Shown: positions 61,674 to 64,000 of the stretch, one piece after another
Numbering within the stretch: the stretch's first letter is position 1
Layout of the letters: each line of letters begins with the position of its first letter
The notes under the pieces: model-generated
Databases searched by the model: none
What the model was told of the DNA's origin: nothing
What the model saw: only the letters and a program-made list of their open reading frames with translations
Assembly: GCF_002964785.1 (NCBI RefSeq)
Contig: NZ_PQCC01000018.1
Location: 186,001 to 250,000, forward strand
Source of the DNA: Pseudoalteromonas sp. T1lg48
Lineage (GTDB): Bacteria > Pseudomonadota > Gammaproteobacteria > Enterobacterales > Alteromonadaceae
Direction: 5' to 3'
DNA length: 64,000 bases
Made by a program: the position numbers and the translations under genes

Positions 61674-63530
61674 ATGACTTACCGAATCAGTTTTTTTCTT
61701 TGCTGGGTATTGATGTCCTGCATTTGTTTGGTGCAAGCGAATGAAACAGTAATCACGGATAAAGAGCTTCAAGCCTCATTAAACGAGGTCAGGGAAGAAT
61801 ATAAGGTGCCCGGGATAGCCGTCGCTTTAGTTGAATCCAATCGGCCAACTCGTTTCGTCTTTTCGGGTTTTGCTAACCTGGAGCAAAGGCAACCTGTAGA
61901 CGAACAGACTCAGTTTCGATTTGGTTCTGTTGGCAAGGTGCTTGTCACCATGTCGATAATGAAACTGGTAGAGCAAGAGCGGTTATCGCTAAATAGCCAA
62001 GTACGAGAATTGGTCCCAGAAATAACTTTTATCAATCCTTGGTCTGCCGAACACCCCGTTACCGTGCATCATTTACTCAATCACACAACCGGTTGGGATG
62101 GGATGCATTTCGCCGAAAATCTACCACAGAAAAACTCGCCTATTTCAGTTCAACAAGCACTTGCACTTCACCCTCATAGCCGAGAGTCACGCTGGCCCCC
62201 GGGAAGTCGTTATGCCTACAACAATACTGGCCCCTTGGTGGCCGCCTACATAGTTGAAAAGCTCAGTGGTACCAGTTTTGAAGCTTATGTGAAGCAGCAC
62301 TTTTTCAATCCCTTGACTATGAATAGCTGTGATTATTTTTTTACGGATAAGTATCGAAAGCATGGTGCCACCTTGTACCTAAACGGCCAGGCTTTGGATT
62401 ATGCCCATTTAAATAATCGCCCAGCGGGAGGGTTAAACAGCTCGGTATCAGATATGGGCAAACTTGTGCGCTTTTTATTGACGCAGGGGCGGTCCGATAA
62501 TAGGGTGCTGGCCGAGCAGGCGATCACAGCCATGCAAACTCCGAGTGGCTCTGTATTTACCCAAGCGGGCGTTGATTTTGTCTATGCTCAAGGGCTTAAC
62601 CTTTATCATGCCAATGGCTGGGTGCTCTATGGTCATGAAGGAGCAGTGCGGGGAGGCTCTGCCGAGATTATGTATCAACCGCAATTGGGCAAGGGCTTTG
62701 TAATAGCCATCAATGGCGAGGGACCGGCAAGGGCAAAGTTACACAACTTACTTGCCGATATGATCACTCGTTCACAGGTGGCGCCCGTTGAACCTCAAGC
62801 ATCGCAATTTAACCAACAGGCGCAATCTATGTGTGGTTTATATCGGGTCATTAATCCAGGCTCAGAATTAACAGCGCTGTTTTCCGGATTACTCCCCTGG
62901 AGATTCACGGTCACAGAAAGTGAAGCCTTGATAGGTCCTATTTTTGGTATGAAGCCTAGGCAACTAGGGGCTTTAGGGGAGCGGACTTTTTCGCAGCTGC
63001 AAACGGGGAAATCGGTATTAGTCACGAACCAAGATAAGCTGGTCGGCGATGTTATCCACTATGGTCCCTTGACGCTCAAGCGTGTCACCCCACTTCAAGC
63101 CTATGCTCCCCTAATACTCTTGCTGTTGTGGTTAATTGTTATGCTTATAGGCTTGGTGTTTGCGGCTATTTGGCTGCCACGACTGTGCCTGGGCAAAATT
63201 ACTAATGCTGGCAGTATTCGTTTAAGAAGCTGGTCACTTGCTCCGGCGCTGTTGTTTATAGTTGCCATCGCCATGGTGCTATACGCAAAATCTAGCCCGT
63301 CTTTGTTCACGCTTGTAGGTCAGCCCTCCTGGCTATCTATTGCTTTGTTTGCGCAAAGTTTAGGATTCTTGGTGGTCTCCATGCATGCCTTGTATGTTTG
63401 GTGGAATACTTCAAAAGCCGATGTGAAACCCCTTATTTATTATTACTGCACAATGTTTATATTCTTAAATATGAGCGTTGCTGTATATCTTCTTATAAAT
63501 GGCTTAATAGGGGTGCGCCTTTGGGCTTAA
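61674..63530 (+). CDS. Exported serine hydrolase, class C beta-lactamase family, with membrane tail
   Basis: 618-residue protein of the beta-lactamase/D-peptidase (PF00144) family. A signal peptide (FFLCWVLMSCICLVQA) is followed by a hydrolase domain with SVGK (S-x-x-K, in FRFGSVGKVL near 85), Y-N-N (YAYNNTG near 187) and H-E-G (YGHEGAVRGG near 320), then four C-terminal membrane helices from about 485. The N-terminal domain would face the periplasm. Peptidase or esterase activity is as likely as beta-lactam cleavage. I chose the ATG at 61674 (AAGGTG upstream); a TTG at 61638 is an alternative. It is divergent from the CadC-like regulator. Confidence 0.88.
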   Translation: MTYRISFFLCWVLMSCICLVQANETVITDKELQASLNEVREEYKVPGIAVALVESNRPTRFVFSGFANLEQRQPVDEQTQFRFGSVGKVLVTMSIMKLVEQERLSLNSQVRELVPEITFINPWSAEHPVTVHHLLNHTTGWDGMHFAENLPQKNSPISVQQALALHPHSRESRWPPGSRYAYNNTGPLVAAYIVEKLSGTSFEAYVKQHFFNPLTMNSCDYFFTDKYRKHGATLYLNGQALDYAHLNNRPAGGLNSSVSDMGKLVRFLLTQGRSDNRVLAEQAITAMQTPSGSVFTQAGVDFVYAQGLNLYHANGWVLYGHEGAVRGGSAEIMYQPQLGKGFVIAINGEGPARAKLHNLLADMITRSQVAPVEPQASQFNQQAQSMCGLYRVINPGSELTALFSGLLPWRFTVTESEALIGPIFGMKPRQLGALGERTFSQLQTGKSVLVTNQDKLVGDVIHYGPLTLKRVTPLQAYAPLILLLLWLIVMLIGLVFAAIWLPRLCLGKITNAGSIRLRSWSLAPALLFIVAIAMVLYAKSSPSLFTLVGQPSWLSIALFAQSLGFLVVSMHALYVWWNTSKADVKPLIYYYCTMFIFLNMSVAVYLLINGLIGVRLWA

Positions 63531-63561
63531 CGGTTTTCTGATTAGCGCGGCTAGAGGCAAG

Positions 63562-63589
63562 AACGCCACTTTTTATCAGTGGCGTTTTT
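63562..63589. terminator. Terminator after the serine hydrolase gene
   Basis: AACGCCACT (63562-63570) pairs with AGTGGCGTT (63578-63586 region), loop TTTTATC, then a T-run to 63589. Confidence 0.88.
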
Positions 63590-63610
63590 ATATGTAGATC
63601 AGGTAGTACC

Positions 63611-63946
63611 TTAGGCTTTTTTGACGAATTTGGCGGTGATCATCATCTCGCCAACGCCATCAACCTTACAATCCAGTTCGTGGTCTTTGCTGTCTTTGAT
63701 GCTGCGGATCTGCGCCTTGGTGCCTATTTTCATAATCATGGAGCTACCTTTGACCTTAAGGTCTTTAGCCAGCGTCACCTTGTCGCCGGCATTCAGTTCG
63801 GTGCCGTTGGCATCCTTGGCGGTGATAAGCTCTTCTTCGGCCAGTTGGGCCGGGTCCCATTCATAGCCACACTCGGGGCAAATAAGCTGATTTTGATCTT
63901 GATACACATAGGGAGAATTACAATTTAAACAAGGTGGGTGGGCCAT
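63611..63946 (-). CDS. yjdM: PhnA/YjdM-family zinc-ribbon protein
   Basis: 111-residue protein. The N-terminal zinc ribbon CLNCNSPYVYQDQNQLICPECGYEW (two CxxC pairs at about 6-9 and 24-27) is followed by the PhnA domain (AKDANGTELNAGDKVTLAKDLKVKG, about 45-70, and GEMMITAKFVKKA at the end). Although named for phosphonate use, the E. coli homologue is not part of the phn operon and its role is unclear. It is complete in the window, starts at 63946, and no gene is visible in the remaining 54 bases. Confidence 0.93.
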   Translation of the reverse strand: MAHPPCLNCNSPYVYQDQNQLICPECGYEWDPAQLAEEELITAKDANGTELNAGDKVTLAKDLKVKGSSMIMKIGTKAQIRSIKDSKDHELDCKVDGVGEMMITAKFVKKA

Positions 63947-64000
63947 AATGCAGGAGCTCTTTAGTTACTGTGCGCCAATAATAAAACTTCTCAGCAACGG

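Noticed and set aside
61674..63530. A true class C beta-lactamase resistance gene
   Set aside because: It has only the general S-x-x-K, Y-x-N, H-x-G fold motifs, is far longer than AmpC (about 380 aa) and carries four C-terminal membrane helices, so a peptidase or esterase role is as likely.
1..64000. CRISPR arrays, prophage, transposase genes or rRNA
   Set aside because: No regularly spaced direct repeats, phage structural genes, transposase motifs or rRNA sequence were seen on either strand.

Overview
This is a 64 kb piece of a gammaproteobacterial chromosome of roughly even base composition, most like an Alteromonadales-type marine bacterium. That placement is an inference from gene content: a full bioABFCD cluster, msbA-lpxK-ycaR-kdsB beside a comEC homologue, the sdhCDAB-sucABCD block with gltA divergent, a rhombosortase-like rhomboid, an S9 lipoprotein peptidase and a FadR-like box in front of fadH. 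The genus cannot be fixed from the sequence alone. I see no prophage, insertion sequence with transposase, CRISPR array, rRNA or conjugation gene; almost everything is core metabolism.

Layout. 0.2-5.2 kb: biotin synthesis, bioA divergent from bioBFCD. 5.2-8.1 kb: htpX, small unknown genes, a GNAT acetyltransferase, a TetR regulator divergent from a small membrane protein. 8.1-9.9 kb: purE-purK. 10-16.7 kb: a frameshifted secreted nuclease/phosphatase-family gene, an S9 peptidase lipoprotein, a rhombosortase-like protease and a gamma-glutamyltransferase lipoprotein. 16.8-20.6 kb: malic enzyme and a LytS/LytTR two-component pair. 20.6-24.9 kb: pfkA and pykA, divergent from gnd across a 450-bp regulatory region. 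25-30.1 kb: ansA, sppA and divergent fadH. 30.2-34 kb: DoxX-family protein, nitroreductase, two small membrane proteins, tRNA-Ser(UGA), fklB, a DUF2062 protein. 34-43.1 kb: comEC, lipid A/KDO genes, an RluA-type synthase, and the sulfur-transfer set tcdA/csdE/csdA. 43.2-54.8 kb: TCA-cycle genes. 54.9-59.5 kb: LysR regulator, hutH and a long-form hutU. 59.5-64 kb: a CadC-like membrane regulator divergent from a serine hydrolase, then yjdM.

How the genes work together. The window carries a nearly complete oxidative TCA segment (gltA, sdh, sucAB, sucCD) with glutamate feeding in through hutHU and ggt, plus malic enzyme, pyruvate kinase, phosphofructokinase and 6-phosphogluconate dehydrogenase. 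Rho-independent terminators separate most transcription units and can be read clearly.

The most notable features are: two ~162-bp copies of a MITE-like repeat bounded by TA (6286-6447 and, inverted, 14681-14843); two single-base frameshifts (the nuclease-family gene near 10552 and the C-terminus of gltA near 43318, where the lost frame holds the conserved RPRQLY active-site segment); a two-lipoyl-domain sucB; an 11-codon leader ORF stop-start coupled to htpX; a terminator-like hairpin abutting the ansA start codon; and repeated TGTGACTA boxes in front of a regulator/hydrolase pair. No clearly novel multi-gene system was found; the repeat family and the 59.5-63.5 kb sensor/hydrolase pair are the best leads.
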